A DNA stretch of 64,000 nucleotides from Peribacillus simplex (GCF_001578185.1 NZ_CP011008.1:310001-374000); one strand, 5' to 3'. Positions 30,880 to 41,140 are shown, counted from the first letter of the stretch. Program-made: numbers and translations. Notes: generated by a model from the letters alone, not told the origin.

Positions 30880-31966
30880 ATTTTCCTCCCTTTACTTTTT
30901 GAATAATAAGGAGGAGAAGCGGGAGTAAACCAAATAAATACAATGCGTAATTGCCGACGAAATCTCCAAGTTTAAAGATGTCATTCATATTTTTTGGAAT
31001 CATGGAAATGATGTATAAAACCGGAAGCAGGGCAACCATAAAAGGGTGAATGTTCTTTTTTGAAAGTTGAGCAAACCCTAAAGCAGCAGCATAGTATGTG
31101 ATGGTGAATGTGGCAAATATTTGCATGATCCATACCACAAGCAATAAAGATTCAAACCGTTCAAAGATCAAACCGGAGATCTCAAAACTGCGTATAAGAT
31201 CAAGTGTCGGCCATGTTCTTGTGACCACTCCTTCAACAGATAATGCTCCGATAACCATTATGACCGTTATCACGTAAAAAACCAATGGAATCAAAACTCC
31301 AACAATAAGGGCCTTTACTGCTTTTTTGGGCTGATTCATAAATGGAATAAGCAGTAACATGACTTCAGGTCCTGTAAAAGCTAGAGCCGTCGTTTTTACT
31401 CCTTTTAGTACAGGGATGATTCCTTCCCCTAATACCGGACGCAGATTATCAATCTCAAATATTTTAATGCTCATGAAGGCAACGACCAAAAAAAGGATAA
31501 CCGTCAAAGGTAATATAATTTCAAAAAGACGGGCAATCGAGTTAATGCCGCCAATGACCAGATAGAGACTTACCCACATGAAAATCATCGAAATTGCCCA
31601 TGTAGGAGTGCCTTCAAGAAGCAAATACTTTATTACTTCCGCCATAGAACGGAGCTGAAACCCGCAAGTAATAAGGAAATAACCTATTAAAGCTATACTG
31701 AGTAATCTACCTAACCATTTTCCCACAATTTCATTGCTGTATTGATAAAAGGTTTTTTCGGGAAACTGTTGGCTTAATTTGACGATGATCACCCCCGCGA
31801 TTATGGCGATTATCCCCCCTAAAATAACGCTTATCCATATATCTGGTGTATGTACCTTCTCCGTGGCTGCTCTGGGTAAGGTGAGTAATCCTGTACCAAG
31901 TATAAAGTTTATGACTATGACCGCTACTTGAGGAGTTGTAATTTGGTCTTTCGGACTAAGATTCAT
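30863..31966 (-). CDS. GerAB/ArcD/ProY-family germinant receptor B subunit
   Basis: A 367-residue polytopic protein of the APC-type spore germination family: about ten helices, N-terminal KDQITTPQVAVIVINFILGTGLLTLPR and mid LAFTGPEVMLLLIPF. B subunits bind the germinant (an amino acid such as alanine in GerAB). The ligand of this receptor is not predictable by eye. The gene lies 25 bases after the A gene and overlaps the C gene. The order A-B-C is the standard gerA layout. Expression is expected in the forespore under sigma-G. Confidence 0.93.
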   Translation of the reverse strand: MNLSPKDQITTPQVAVIVINFILGTGLLTLPRAATEKVHTPDIWISVILGGIIAIIAGVIIVKLSQQFPEKTFYQYSNEIVGKWLGRLLSIALIGYFLITCGFQLRSMAEVIKYLLLEGTPTWAISMIFMWVSLYLVIGGINSIARLFEIILPLTVILFLVVAFMSIKIFEIDNLRPVLGEGIIPVLKGVKTTALAFTGPEVMLLLIPFMNQPKKAVKALIVGVLIPLVFYVITVIMVIGALSVEGVVTRTWPTLDLIRSFEISGLIFERFESLLLVVWIMQIFATFTITYYAAALGFAQLSKKNIHPFMVALLPVLYIISMIPKNMNDIFKLGDFVGNYALYLFGLLPLLLLIIQKVKGGKYETTT

Positions 31967-31991
31967 TATTTAATCACCCTTTCACCGTATG

Positions 31992-33566
31992 TTATCTTTT
32001 ACGCATAGGATTTTTCGTCTGCATCATCTTTGGCCGGCTTTTCATCATCATAATTGGCATGCGAACCATCAAGTCTTTCCATTCACTTAAGCGATAAGGA
32101 ACGGCTGGACTCAAATAAGGCACGCCAAAGCTTTTTAATTTCACTAAATGGCTGGCCATGAAAAGAAAAAAGAGAATGACTCCGTATAATCCTAATGTGG
32201 CAGCACACAACATAGCTGGAAAACGAAGTATCCGAAATGTAAACCCTGTACTATATTGAGGAATAGCAAATGATGAAATGGCAGTTAACGAGACTACAAT
32301 CACCAAAACAGGGCTAACGATTCCTGCCTGTACAGCAGCTTCCCCAATGATTAATCCGCCGACAATCCCCATTGCAGGACCAATTGGCTTAGGTAAGCGC
32401 AGGCCTGCTTCCCTCAAAATCTCGATGGATATTTCCATGAATAATGCTTCGATAAGTGCCGGAAAAGGAACGCTTGCTCTCGTTCCTATAATGGATATGG
32501 CCAGTTTGGTCGGAATTAACCCTGAATGAAATGAGATGAAAGCTATATACATAGACGGTGTAAACAGGGCTAGAAAGGCTGCGAGATAACGAAGCATACG
32601 CATGAATGTGCCAGGAATCCATCTTTCATAATAGTCTTCCGGTGATTGTAACATCATGCTTAAGGTAACTGGAGCAATCAAAGCAAATGGCGTCCCATCC
32701 AATAAGATGGCCACCCGGCCTTCCAACAAAGCAGCGATTACGCGATCAGGACGTTCTGTATTCTGTATCTGCGGAAAAGGACTTAGGTAATTATCTTCGA
32801 TGAGTTGCTCTACATAACCTGATTCTGGCACATTGTCAATATTAATTCTCTTAATTCGATTTTCTACTTCTTGAACTAATTCGGGATCAACAATATCTTT
32901 TATGTAAGCGACAACCAAGTCTTTTTTCGAACGCTTTCCTACTTGGAATTTTACTAACGATAAATTTTCGTTTTCACCACTTCCCCTTAAAAAAGATGTA
33001 TTATCACTCAAAGATTCAGTGAAACCGACCCGTGGACCCCTGACTAATGCCTCTGATACCGGCTCTTCAATCGTCCTTGTTTTAGGTTTTGTTGTCCCGA
33101 GGATTAGCGGTTCAGGCAATCCATCAATTAAAAGAGCGGTAGAACCTGTTAATACTTTTGATGCTAACTCTTTAATGGAATCGACCACTTCTACTTCACT
33201 GATAGTTAACACTTCATTTTTTATAAATTCTTTTGACATGCTTCCTTTGATGTAAGGAAGGCCCTGTTTGTATTCTGCTGAAAAATCAACCATTAATGAT
33301 GGCATGATATTTTTATCAATGAGTTCTTTATCTGATAGTCCATCCACAAAAATGATAATTGACCGAATACCGGTACGTCCTATATTAAATTCTCGAAAAT
33401 GCACATCCCAATTATGGCCAATTTCTTGCTTAACTAGTTCTAGATTTAATACAAAATTATCTGTAAAATGATCAGTTGAATCTTGGGAGGTACATTCTTT
33501 TTGTTTGTCATTATTAGTAACTTTTCCTTTTTTACTGATCTTTGATATCCACTCTTTCATCATCAT
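31992..33566 (-). CDS. GerA-family germinant receptor A subunit
   Basis: A 524-residue membrane protein with a long N-terminal cytoplasmic domain (to about residue 300) containing [63 protein letters not shown] and [11 protein letters not shown]. The C-terminal membrane domain has [20 protein letters not shown] and [10 protein letters not shown]. Such subunits oligomerise into nutrient-gated ion channels in spores. ATG 33566 overlaps the stop of the small upstream ORF (TGATG), with AAAGGATG ahead. Other ATGs follow at 33563 and 33560, so the exact start is uncertain by two codons. Confidence 0.95.
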   Translation of the reverse strand: MMMKEWISKISKKGKVTNNDKQKECTSQDSTDHFTDNFVLNLELVKQEIGHNWDVHFREFNIGRTGIRSIIIFVDGLSDKELIDKNIMPSLMVDFSAEYKQGLPYIKGSMSKEFIKNEVLTISEVEVVDSIKELASKVLTGSTALLIDGLPEPLILGTTKPKTRTIEEPVSEALVRGPRVGFTESLSDNTSFLRGSGENENLSLVKFQVGKRSKKDLVVAYIKDIVDPELVQEVENRIKRINIDNVPESGYVEQLIEDNYLSPFPQIQNTERPDRVIAALLEGRVAILLDGTPFALIAPVTLSMMLQSPEDYYERWIPGTFMRMLRYLAAFLALFTPSMYIAFISFHSGLIPTKLAISIIGTRASVPFPALIEALFMEISIEILREAGLRLPKPIGPAMGIVGGLIIGEAAVQAGIVSPVLVIVVSLTAISSFAIPQYSTGFTFRILRFPAMLCAATLGLYGVILFFLFMASHLVKLKSFGVPYLSPAVPYRLSEWKDLMVRMPIMMMKSRPKMMQTKNPMRKR

Positions 33567-33697
33567 CACTCATCCTTTGAGTTGCGAAGCCGATTTAACA
33601 ATTTGGAGAATAAATACGGAATAAAAAACACTATAAAAGCTTGTATAAAAACCTGCCATTCTGGCAGGTAGGAAACAATCGTTTTCCACATTATCAT
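33566..33697 (-). CDS. 43-aa small membrane protein heading the ger operon
   Basis: The product is [40 protein letters not shown] and KDE: one long or two short membrane helices and a basic C-terminus. It precedes the A gene and its TGA overlaps the A start (TGATG), so the two are translationally coupled. AGGGTG lies just upstream of the start cluster. Small membrane 'D subunits' (55-75 residues) associated with gerA-type operons are known in Bacillus; this one is shorter and placed first, so the relation is an inference. Confidence 0.65.
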   Translation of the reverse strand: MIMWKTIVSYLPEWQVFIQAFIVFFIPYLFSKLLNRLRNSKDE

Positions 33698-34329
33698 CAC
33701 CCTATACTTGCCTCATATCAGCAGCTGAATTCTTTAAAATCCCTTTATTTCTCAAATAGTATGATGTTCTTACACGTTTCTTATGCAAGAAAGTTAAAAG
33801 CAAAGCCTATTTCTATCCCCTTTATATTTGGTACTAGCCTTGATGTATTTAACTTTGACATTTGCCCGTGTATCGATGGGAAGGCCGGAGTGTAGAAATG
33901 ATGTGGATAATTTTGGTCAATTATTGCTTTTCCTCCTACATTGGGCTTATGCTCATAATTGAAATATAATTTTAAAGATTCAGATACCAAATTGAAATTA
34001 TGTTTGAAATAATATATACTGAAAATTGGAAATTGTTAGTAAATAGTATCCTTAACCATTAACGACTACGTGATAAAAAAAATTACAAAATAAAGACGTT
34101 CAAGAATAAAATGATTCAATCGCAACCCTTGTACCGGAACGGAAAGGAAAAGTAATTACCGTTTTGTGGGAATGTGAATCCTGGTAATAGAACGGAAGTA
34201 AAGAATTCTCCCTCATTAATCGAAATATTCCTTAAACTTATTAAATCCAGTTTATTTCTTTCGACATTAGTCAAAGGGTAAAGTTGTTCGTTTCTTGTTT
34301 TCTAAGTATGATTACAAAGGGGGAAAAGG
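33698..34329. other. Divergent intergenic region, 630 bases
   Basis: It separates the ger operon from a beta-lactamase-fold hydrolase. Short frames on both strands (for example 33781-33990 minus) have no start signals. The ger promoter should lie here; sigma-G elements cannot be assigned with confidence. Confidence 0.4.
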
Positions 34330-35703
34330 ATGAATATATGGACAAGCTGCACACTAAGTTCAATCCTGGCACTCTCATTACTTGCACCTTCCGTGTCATT
34401 TGCTAAAGAAAATGCAAATCAGGAAGTTCCTGTGAGTAAGGAAACTGCCAGCCGGTATCCTGTGTTAACGAAAGCAAAAAAACCAGAAGAAGCGGGCTTT
34501 TCATCTGAAAAGCTGGAAAAGGTGGATCGGCTGATTGAAATGGAAGTGGCTGCCGGTTTCCCTGGTGCTGCCCTGATTGTCATAAAGGACGGTAAGATCG
34601 TTAAAAATGAAAGCTATGGGTACAAACAGAAATTTAATGGATATACGCCACTTAAGAAGTTTCAGAAAATGGACAAGGACACTTTATTTGACCTTGCTTC
34701 AAACACGAAAATGTATGCAACTAATTTTGCTATTCAGAAATTAGTCAGTGAAGGCAAGTTGAATATCCATGCAAGAGTTCAGCAATACATTCCTGAATTC
34801 AAAGACATGGAAGCGGATGTGATCAAAGGAAAGGATACTCTGAGGATTATTGATGTGCTTCACCATACAGCGGGTTTTAGACCAGATCCGCAATACCATA
34901 ATCCAAAGGTTTCGAAAGACCTTTTTTCACAGGAACGGGATAAGACCATTGAGTTCATATCTAAAACACCGCTGACATATGTACCTGGAACACAGAATGT
35001 ATACAGTGATGTCGACTATATGCTGCTCGGAGCCATTGTTGAAAAAATCACGGGTCAGCAGCTTGACACCTATGTTGAAAATGAATTGTACAGGCCGCTT
35101 AATTTGAAAAATACAAAGTTCAACCCCCTTCAAAAAGGCTTTAAGCCAAAGGATGTTGCGGCAACTGAATTGCTTGGGAACACGCGGGATGGCGTGATTG
35201 ATTTTCCTAACGTTCGCACATACACACTTCAAGGTGAAGTTCATGATGAAAAAGCCTTTTATTCGATGGGAGGCGTTTCGGGTCATGCAGGTCTGTTCTC
35301 GACTACAAGCGATCTCGCTGTCCTCCTGCAAGTGATGCTGAATGGCGGGGGCTACGGTAAACATACGTTGTTTGATCAAGAAACAATCGATGAATTCGTC
35401 GCACCTTCCGAAATGAATCCTACTTATGGACTTGGGTGGAGGCGAAATGGCGATGCTAGCATGGAGTGGATGTTCAGCCCTTATGCGAGTGACAGTGCTT
35501 ACGGACATACTGGATGGACTGGGACGGTCACGATCATAGATCCTGAATTAGATTTAGGGATTGTTCTACTTACAAATAAAAAGCATTCTCCGCTCGTTAA
35601 CCCTGTAGCCAATTCCAATCAGTTTTTCGGTGACCTCTTCAAAACAGGAAGCTATGGAAGTGTTGTAACTGCGATTTATGATGCATTGGAAACGAAGGAA
35701 TAA
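34330..35703 (+). CDS. Secreted serine hydrolase of the beta-lactamase/PBP4*-YbbE fold
   Basis: A 457-residue exported class C beta-lactamase-like protein: signal peptide (about 1-25, ALSLLAPSVSFA), catalytic SxxK as SNTK in DLASNTKMYATN (about residue 123), the Tyr motif as YSDVDY and the third motif as GHTGWTG. GVSGHAGLFSTTSDLAVLLQ is typical of the YbbE (AmiE)/PBP4B branch, whose Bacillus member cleaves MurNAc-peptide during wall recycling. Esterase or DD-carboxypeptidase activity is also possible. The start has AAAGGGGGAAAAGG upstream. It is monocistronic. Confidence 0.88.
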   Translation: MNIWTSCTLSSILALSLLAPSVSFAKENANQEVPVSKETASRYPVLTKAKKPEEAGFSSEKLEKVDRLIEMEVAAGFPGAALIVIKDGKIVKNESYGYKQKFNGYTPLKKFQKMDKDTLFDLASNTKMYATNFAIQKLVSEGKLNIHARVQQYIPEFKDMEADVIKGKDTLRIIDVLHHTAGFRPDPQYHNPKVSKDLFSQERDKTIEFISKTPLTYVPGTQNVYSDVDYMLLGAIVEKITGQQLDTYVENELYRPLNLKNTKFNPLQKGFKPKDVAATELLGNTRDGVIDFPNVRTYTLQGEVHDEKAFYSMGGVSGHAGLFSTTSDLAVLLQVMLNGGGYGKHTLFDQETIDEFVAPSEMNPTYGLGWRRNGDASMEWMFSPYASDSAYGHTGWTGTVTIIDPELDLGIVLLTNKKHSPLVNPVANSNQFFGDLFKTGSYGSVVTAIYDALETKE

Positions 35704-35814
35704 GAGGCAATATGTTTCGTAGGGAAGTCAATTTGGCAGTCTGGATATCAGGGTCATCAAGTTGACTATGTATGTGGTACACAGTCTTAAATATTAATTA
35801 TTTGGGGGGACATA

Positions 35815-36327
35815 ATGAAAGTCAGGCTACTAACTCCAGCTGATGCTGAAAGTTATTGGGCATTAAGAATAGAAGGATTAAAAAACTACCCAGAAGCATT
35901 CGCAACAAGCTACGAGGAAGCTATAAATAAGGAGAATCCAATAGAGCAGGTTGCTAATAATTTAAAAACAAAAGGGAATTTTACCTTTGGGGCATTTGAT
36001 GAATACGAGGAACTCATTGGTGTAGTTACCTTAATTCAAGAACAGCACAAAAAACTGCAACATAGGGCAAATATTTTCGCTATGTATGTAACTTCAAAGA
36101 AAAGTGGATTAGGTGTTGGAAAAACATTATTAACAGAAGCTATAAATAAAGCGAAAGAAATAGATGATGTCGAGAAAATAAATTTGACTGTAGTAACAAG
36201 TAATCAAAAAGCCAAAAACCTTTACGTAAACTTAGGTTTCAAGGTTTTTGGCTTTGAGGAAAAAGCTTTAAAAGTAAATGGTGTCTATTATGACGAAGAA
36301 CATATGGTTCTATGTTTAGAAAAATAA
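35815..36327 (+). CDS. GNAT-family N-acetyltransferase
   Basis: A 170-residue acetyltransferase of the YobR/PaiA-like small GNAT type. The N-terminal VRLLTPADAESYWALRIEGL is characteristic, then GVVTLIQEQ...NIFAMYVTSKKSGLGVGKTLL with the acetyl-CoA loop (GLGVGK). NLTVVTSNQKAKNLYVNLGF is motif B. The substrate is unknown. ATG has GGGGGGA 6 bases upstream. It is monocistronic. A type A repeat fragment follows the stop within 15 bases. Confidence 0.85.
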   Translation: MKVRLLTPADAESYWALRIEGLKNYPEAFATSYEEAINKENPIEQVANNLKTKGNFTFGAFDEYEELIGVVTLIQEQHKKLQHRANIFAMYVTSKKSGLGVGKTLLTEAINKAKEIDDVEKINLTVVTSNQKAKNLYVNLGFKVFGFEEKALKVNGVYYDEEHMVLCLEK

Positions 36328-36336
36328 AGTGTCATC

Positions 36337-36365
36337 TTCAACTACGGGTGCGTTAATAACAAGAC
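36337..36365 (+). repeat. Type A repeat fragment
   Basis: TTCAACTACGGGTGCGTTAATAACAAG is a degenerate hairpin 1, the rightmost member of the family that I see in this window. Confidence 0.5.
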
Positions 36366-36659
36366 TTATTTTTTCCACCGTTCACTCTGAATTGTGATTT
36401 TTAGTTTTTATAAATGTGGCCAAGTGCGACACATTGACGCCTGTCAACGGTACCGGACCGATGGAAGGATAAGGAGTACTCACTTCATCAAGATCCTCTT
36501 GGTGTCCTCAAAAGGCAAGTGGGGAACCACCGTTTGATGCTGTACTACCACCGCCTAAAAGCGCTTATCAAAGCTAGCGTTTTCGATATGATGAGCAGGT
36601 AGTTAGGGATGATGAACATTAGCCCTAAAAAGAAATGTTAAAACAAATGAAAAAATATG
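36366..36659. other. Short GC-richer intergenic segment
   Basis: Bases about 36420-36610 are GC-richer than their surroundings and open in one plus frame (HQDPLGVLKRQVGNHRLMLY), but without start or stop context. It could be a decayed gene fragment; no family is recognised. Confidence 0.35.
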
Positions 36660-36689
36660 TTGACCGAACAGACTGTATCCGCTTACAAT
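36660..36689 (+). promoter_or_regulatory. Promoter of hutP-hutH with overlapping cre-like box
   Basis: TTGACC (36660-36665), an 18-base spacer and TACAAT (36684-36689) form a sigma-A promoter. TGTATCCGCTTACA (36674-36687), close to the CcpA cre consensus (TG...CG...CA core), overlaps the -10. Catabolite repression of hut by CcpA is established in Bacillus subtilis, so repression by blocking RNA polymerase is likely here. Confidence 0.7.
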
Positions 36690-36738
36690 AATATTTAGTT
36701 ATTAGTCTATTTAGAAAATTTTAAAAAGAGGTACCTGC

Positions 36739-37188
36739 ATGACAAAGGAATTCGACAAAAGAATCGGGCGCCATGCAATCATGTACGCGTTTGCGGACGA
36801 AGAGGAAGAAGTCATATTGACGAATGATCTAAAGCGGATGGATTGGCTTTATGGAAAAGGTAAAGTCGGTTCAATGGAGCTGCAGAAAATAGTTGCGGCC
36901 ATTGAGACATCAGCTAAGAGACTTGGATTAGTCAATCCCGATATGTATCGGGAAATGCATGCGCTGTATCATGCGATCATCGAAGCACTCCAAGGCGTGA
37001 CACGGGGCCAAGTCGAGCTTGGCGGTCTTTTGAGGACTGCGGGCCTTCGGTTTGCAATCGTTCGGGGCAGGCCGTTTAAAAGCGGGGACGAAGGTGAATG
37101 GATTGCTGTCGCCGTGTATGGAACGATTGGAGCACCGGTTCGGGGATTTGAACATGAAGCCGTTGGTTTGGGAATTAACCACATTTAA
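36739..37188 (+). CDS. hutP: HutP, histidine-responsive RNA-binding antiterminator
   Basis: A 149-residue hexameric protein that binds L-histidine and Mg2+, then recognises NAG-rich RNA before hutH and prevents terminator formation. Conserved parts include [36 protein letters not shown], the [11 protein letters not shown] metal/histidine-binding His residues, RGRP in the activation loop, and the C-terminal [14 protein letters not shown]. An AAAGAGG site precedes ATG. It is the first gene of the hut transcript. The rest of the canonical hut operon (hutU, hutI, hutG) does not follow hutH here. Confidence 0.95.
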   Translation: MTKEFDKRIGRHAIMYAFADEEEEVILTNDLKRMDWLYGKGKVGSMELQKIVAAIETSAKRLGLVNPDMYREMHALYHAIIEALQGVTRGQVELGGLLRTAGLRFAIVRGRPFKSGDEGEWIAVAVYGTIGAPVRGFEHEAVGLGINHI

Positions 37189-37194
37189 ATAATT

Positions 37195-37275
37195 AAAAGC
37201 CTATAGTTATTTAGTGAAATAGGGGGCTGTATTGTAGACTGGATAAGTCTGTCAATATGGTCTCCTTTTGTTTGT
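37195..37275 (+). promoter_or_regulatory. Candidate HutP-controlled leader/terminator before hutH
   Basis: The hutP-hutH gap carries regularly spaced UAG triplets (TATAG, TTTAG and AATAG, period 8 bases, then GTAG), the type of motif HutP binds. AGCCTAT...ATAGGGGGCT and AGACTGGATAAGTCT stems and a T-rich CCTTTTGTTTG stretch follow. The exact terminator pairing is not clear by eye. Function by homology to the B. subtilis hut leader is inferred. Confidence 0.5.
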
Positions 37276-37300
37276 TAAAAAAAGAATAGGGGTGCAGGAA

Positions 37301-38818
37301 ATGATTATGTTAACGGGCCAAACTTTAACGATTGAAGAAGCGAAAAAAGTATTATATGGGGAAGCATTTGTCTCTGCTTCAGCCGAGAGTGTTAAGAAAG
37401 TGGAAAAAAGCCGGGAAGCGGTTGAGAATATCGTGAAACAAAAGAAAGTCGTCTACGGTATTACAACAGGATTCGGGAAGTTCAGCGATGTTTTGATTGA
37501 TGCAGAGGACGCAGAGCAGCTACAGTGGAATTTGATTCATTCTCATGCATGCGGAGTCGGGGAACCGTTTCCTGAGGTGGTTTCGAGAGCTATGGTCCTT
37601 CTCCGTGCCAATGCACTATTGAAAGGGTTTTCAGGCGTCCGTCCTGTTGTCATTGAACGTCTGATCGATCTTTTGAATGCTCATATCCATCCGGTCATCC
37701 CTCAGCAAGGTTCTCTTGGAGCAAGTGGGGACTTGGCGCCTCTTTCCCATTTGGCGCTAGTATTGATGGGAGAAGGGGAAGTGTTTTATAAAGGAGAGCG
37801 AATGGAGGCCATCGTAGCTTTATCGAAAGAAGGCATTCTTCCGGTGACACTTAAAGCAAAAGAAGGTCTTGCATTAATTAACGGAACACAGGCCATGACG
37901 GGGATGGGGCTCGTCAATTACATTGAAGCCGAACAGCTGGCCCATCAAACTGAAGCGATTGCTTCACTGACTTTAGAAGGATTACGCGGTATTGAAGATG
38001 CCTTTGATCGGGATGTTCATCTAGCACGCGGTTACCGCCAGCAAACAGAGGTCGCGGAAAGGATTAGCCGCATGATCAACGGCAGCCAGCTCATCACCAA
38101 GCAAGGAGAACTGCGGGTACAGGATGCTTATTCGCTTCGCTGCATTCCGCAAGTGCATGGTGCTTCATGGCAAACTCTTGATTATGTAAAAGAAAAATTG
38201 GAAATCGAAATGAATGCTGCGACGGATAATCCGCTTATTTTTGACGATGGGGAAAAGGTTATTTCAGGGGGGAACTTCCATGGCCAGCCGATAGCATTTG
38301 CGATGGACTTCATGAAAATCGCTGTTGCCGAGCTTGCGAATATTTCAGAGCGCCGCATTGAGCGACTCGTCAATCCTCAGCTGAATGACTTACCGCCATT
38401 CTTAAGTCCGTCACCTGGCTTGCAGTCTGGAGCGATGATCATGCAATATTGTGCAGCTTCACTCGTCTCTGAGAATAAAACACTTGCACATCCTGCAAGC
38501 GTGGATTCCATTCCATCTTCAGCGAACCAGGAAGATCATGTAAGCATGGGAACGATTGGATCCCGACACGCACATCAAATCATTCAAAACGTTCGCCGCG
38601 TTTTGGCGATTGAGCTCATTTGTGCCCTGCAAGCGGTGGAATACCGTGGAATAGAAAAGATGGCTCCGTTTACAAAAGAGTTTTATACGGAAGCAAGAAA
38701 GCTCATTCCAAGCATTACGCAAGACCGTATCTTTTCAAAAGATATTGAAGCAACGGCAAGCTGGTTACATCAAATCGATTGGAATTCATTTATTAATAGG
38801 AGTTTACCTACAACATAA
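37301..38818 (+). CDS. hutH: Histidine ammonia-lyase
   Basis: A 505-residue enzyme that deaminates L-histidine to urocanate, the first step of histidine catabolism. The MIO cofactor forms from Ala-Ser-Gly in [49 protein letters not shown] and [11 protein letters not shown] are family motifs. ATG 37301 (or 37307) is used because it follows GGGGTGCAGGAA and aligns with known HutH N-termini; the open frame to 37268 is an extension. A terminator follows 14 bases after the stop, so hutU/I/G are not co-transcribed. Confidence 0.95.
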   Translation: MIMLTGQTLTIEEAKKVLYGEAFVSASAESVKKVEKSREAVENIVKQKKVVYGITTGFGKFSDVLIDAEDAEQLQWNLIHSHACGVGEPFPEVVSRAMVLLRANALLKGFSGVRPVVIERLIDLLNAHIHPVIPQQGSLGASGDLAPLSHLALVLMGEGEVFYKGERMEAIVALSKEGILPVTLKAKEGLALINGTQAMTGMGLVNYIEAEQLAHQTEAIASLTLEGLRGIEDAFDRDVHLARGYRQQTEVAERISRMINGSQLITKQGELRVQDAYSLRCIPQVHGASWQTLDYVKEKLEIEMNAATDNPLIFDDGEKVISGGNFHGQPIAFAMDFMKIAVAELANISERRIERLVNPQLNDLPPFLSPSPGLQSGAMIMQYCAASLVSENKTLAHPASVDSIPSSANQEDHVSMGTIGSRHAHQIIQNVRRVLAIELICALQAVEYRGIEKMAPFTKEFYTEARKLIPSITQDRIFSKDIEATASWLHQIDWNSFINRSLPTT

Positions 38819-38831
38819 TATGATGATGCTA

Positions 38832-38866
38832 AATCACCGAATCTTTAAAAATTCGGTGATTCTTTT
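38832..38866 (+). terminator. Terminator after hutH
   Basis: AATCACCGAAT and ATTCGGTGATT (11 bp, perfect) flank an 8-base loop, then CTTTT. Confidence 0.88.
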
Positions 38867-39075
38867 AAAAAACGTTAGGCATATAAGCCCTTTGACTTGA
38901 GTTTTTAAGCCTAACATAGTTGCGGAAATGCTACTTAGATCCCTGAATTCCAAAAAAGGTCTTAGCATAAGAAAAAATTTTGAAAAAGTGAAAATTGCAA
39001 AAAGTAACTATTGAGAATGATCCACTTTACTTATTCGTGCTAGATTAAATATGCATTTTTGGAGGGGAACCCAAT

Positions 39076-40566
39076 TTGGAAAATAGGCAATTGCAGCCGT
39101 TTGATAAAGATGAGCAAAACCAGCCGTCAAATACTTTACAAAGAAAGCTAAAAGCGCGCCACCTTACGATGATTTCGTTGGGCGGTGCAATTGGAACAGG
39201 GCTTTTTCTCGGCAGCGGGCCGGCGATTCACTCTGCAGGACCTGGCGGGGCTTTGGTAGCTTATACCGTTATCGGTATCATGGTTTATTTTATTATGACA
39301 AGTCTCGGAGAACTTGCATCATTTATGCCAATCAGCGGAGCCTTCAGTACCTATGCTACGCGTTTCATCGATCCGGCACTAGGGTTTGCACTTGGTTGGA
39401 ACTATTGGTTCACCTGGGCGATGACGCTTGCGGCGGAACTATCTGCCGCAACGATGGTTATGAAGTTTTGGTTTCCTCACAGCCCGTCATTCTTATGGAG
39501 TTCTTTGTTTTTAGTTTTGATATTCTTATTGAATTACGTATCAGTTAAAGGATATGGAGAAGGGGAATATTGGTTTTCGCTCATTAAAGTGGCGACCATC
39601 ATCATTTTTATCGTTGTCGGAATATTGATGATATTCGGGATCATGAACGGAGAGGCGATTGGTTTTAAAAACTTCACAGTTGGTGACGCTCCGTTTGCCG
39701 GTGGCTTTTTGGCAACATTGGGTATTTTCATTGCTGCTGGTTTCTCTTTTCAAGGGACAGAAATAGTCGGTGTGGCAGCCGGTGAAAGTGAAGACCCGGC
39801 AAAAAATGTACCTCGTGCAGTTCGTAGCATCTTTTGGAGGATCTTCCTTTTTTACATCCTAGCGATACTTGTTATTGGACTGATCGTTCCTTATACGAAT
39901 GGCAGCCTGCAGGGACACACGATCATGGTTAGCCCGTTTACGATGGTGTTTGAAAAAGTGGGACTGGCATTTGCTGCTTCGGTGATGAATGCTATCATCT
40001 TAACGGCTGTATTATCTGCTGGTAATTCAAGTCTTTACGTGACAAGCCGAATGTTGTACTCAATGGCAAATGAAGGGCTGGCACCGCGGATTTTTGGGAA
40101 GCTCAACAAGCGCGGCGTTCCCATTTGGGGACTGATTGTGACCTCACTTGTTGGGATGCTTGCATTTTTTGCTTCCATATTCGGTGATGGAGTTATCTAT
40201 ATTTGGCTGATGAATGCAGTTGGGGTCACTGGATTTATATTCTGGCTAGGTATAGCGGCGAGCCATTACCGGTTTAGAAAAGCATACATTGCTCAAGGGT
40301 ATTCACTGGACGATCTTCCCTATCTATCAAAATGGTTTCCTTTTGGACCGATATTTTCCTTTGCCCTTTGTTTTTTCGTTTTAATGGCGCAAAACTATCA
40401 AGCCTTTCTTGGAGATACCATTAATTGGGCAAGTGTGGTTGCTACCTATATTGGCATCCCATTTTTTCTGGTAATGTGGCTTGGGTATAAGTTTGTTAAG
40501 AAAACAAAAGTAATTCCGCTAGAGGAGTGCCAGATTGATTTTGATGAACACAGGAATGCAAAATAA
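39076..40566 (+). CDS. Amino acid permease (APC superfamily)
   Basis: A 496-residue, 12-helix transporter of the LysP/AroP/RocE-type amino acid permease family. Signature segments are KARHLTMISLGGAIGTGLFLGSG, FMPISGAFSTYATRFIDPALGFALGWNYW and FQGTEIVGVAAGESEDPAKNVPRAV. It probably imports histidine or another cationic/aromatic amino acid; neighbouring hutP-hutH makes histidine plausible, but separation by a terminator and 250 bases leaves this open. The TTG start at 39076 is 8 bases after GGAGGGG. It is monocistronic, with a strong terminator further down. Confidence 0.9.
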   Translation: MENRQLQPFDKDEQNQPSNTLQRKLKARHLTMISLGGAIGTGLFLGSGPAIHSAGPGGALVAYTVIGIMVYFIMTSLGELASFMPISGAFSTYATRFIDPALGFALGWNYWFTWAMTLAAELSAATMVMKFWFPHSPSFLWSSLFLVLIFLLNYVSVKGYGEGEYWFSLIKVATIIIFIVVGILMIFGIMNGEAIGFKNFTVGDAPFAGGFLATLGIFIAAGFSFQGTEIVGVAAGESEDPAKNVPRAVRSIFWRIFLFYILAILVIGLIVPYTNGSLQGHTIMVSPFTMVFEKVGLAFAASVMNAIILTAVLSAGNSSLYVTSRMLYSMANEGLAPRIFGKLNKRGVPIWGLIVTSLVGMLAFFASIFGDGVIYIWLMNAVGVTGFIFWLGIAASHYRFRKAYIAQGYSLDDLPYLSKWFPFGPIFSFALCFFVLMAQNYQAFLGDTINWASVVATYIGIPFFLVMWLGYKFVKKTKVIPLEECQIDFDEHRNAK

Positions 40567-41140
40567 ACATTAGACTTCTTTAAAAATAATTTCAACTTTC
40601 TTTGTTAAGAAATTTAGCAGCCTTGAAATGACAAGGTTCTATACCGCCAAATAAACAAAATAAACAAAATTTGAAGTTGATGCCAGTTGATTGAGCCGAG
40701 GTAACTGTTAGAGATGGTTGAATCAATACGGACAATATCAATTTCATTTAAATGATATCCCCTACAGGTAGATTATTAAGTACATTTAATAATCTACCTG
40801 TAGGGGAATTTTTTTTATTGGCGAAAAGGGACAAACATTTTAAACGTGAAGTGGTTCGATTAAATTTTGGGGAGGTTCATTGAGTTTATGCTTTATTAAG
40901 TAGGCAAGAGATTTCCATATAGCCTAATTAACGGTTTTGTAAAACAGAGATAAGCCCTGCTAAAAGGGTTTGGAGGGTTATTTGGCATGGCCATGAATAA
41001 TGTAACAAAAAGATAAGAAATAATTCAGGTGTAATTGGGGAGGAAAGACATGGGCACTATAATTTACATTACAAAATGTTGAGTCTAACAATCTAAATCA
41101 AATGTTCTATGAACATGTTGGGAAATAATTGTTCATCTTC
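40567..41140. other. Intergenic region between convergent permease and accA
   Basis: It contains a very strong terminator (40759-40814) about 190 bases after the permease. I see no coding signal. The segment from 40820 to 41140 looks featureless. Confidence 0.5.
40759..40814 (+). terminator. Long perfect-stem terminator
   Basis: A 21-bp perfect stem (40759-40779 with 40786-40806; CCCCTACAGGTAGATTATTA and complement) with a 6-base loop, then AATTTTTTTT. It is unusually long for a terminator. Confidence 0.9.

Noticed and set aside
34927-35508. 193-codon minus-strand frame
   Set aside because: Antisense to the beta-lactamase-fold gene, whose motifs and signals are clear.
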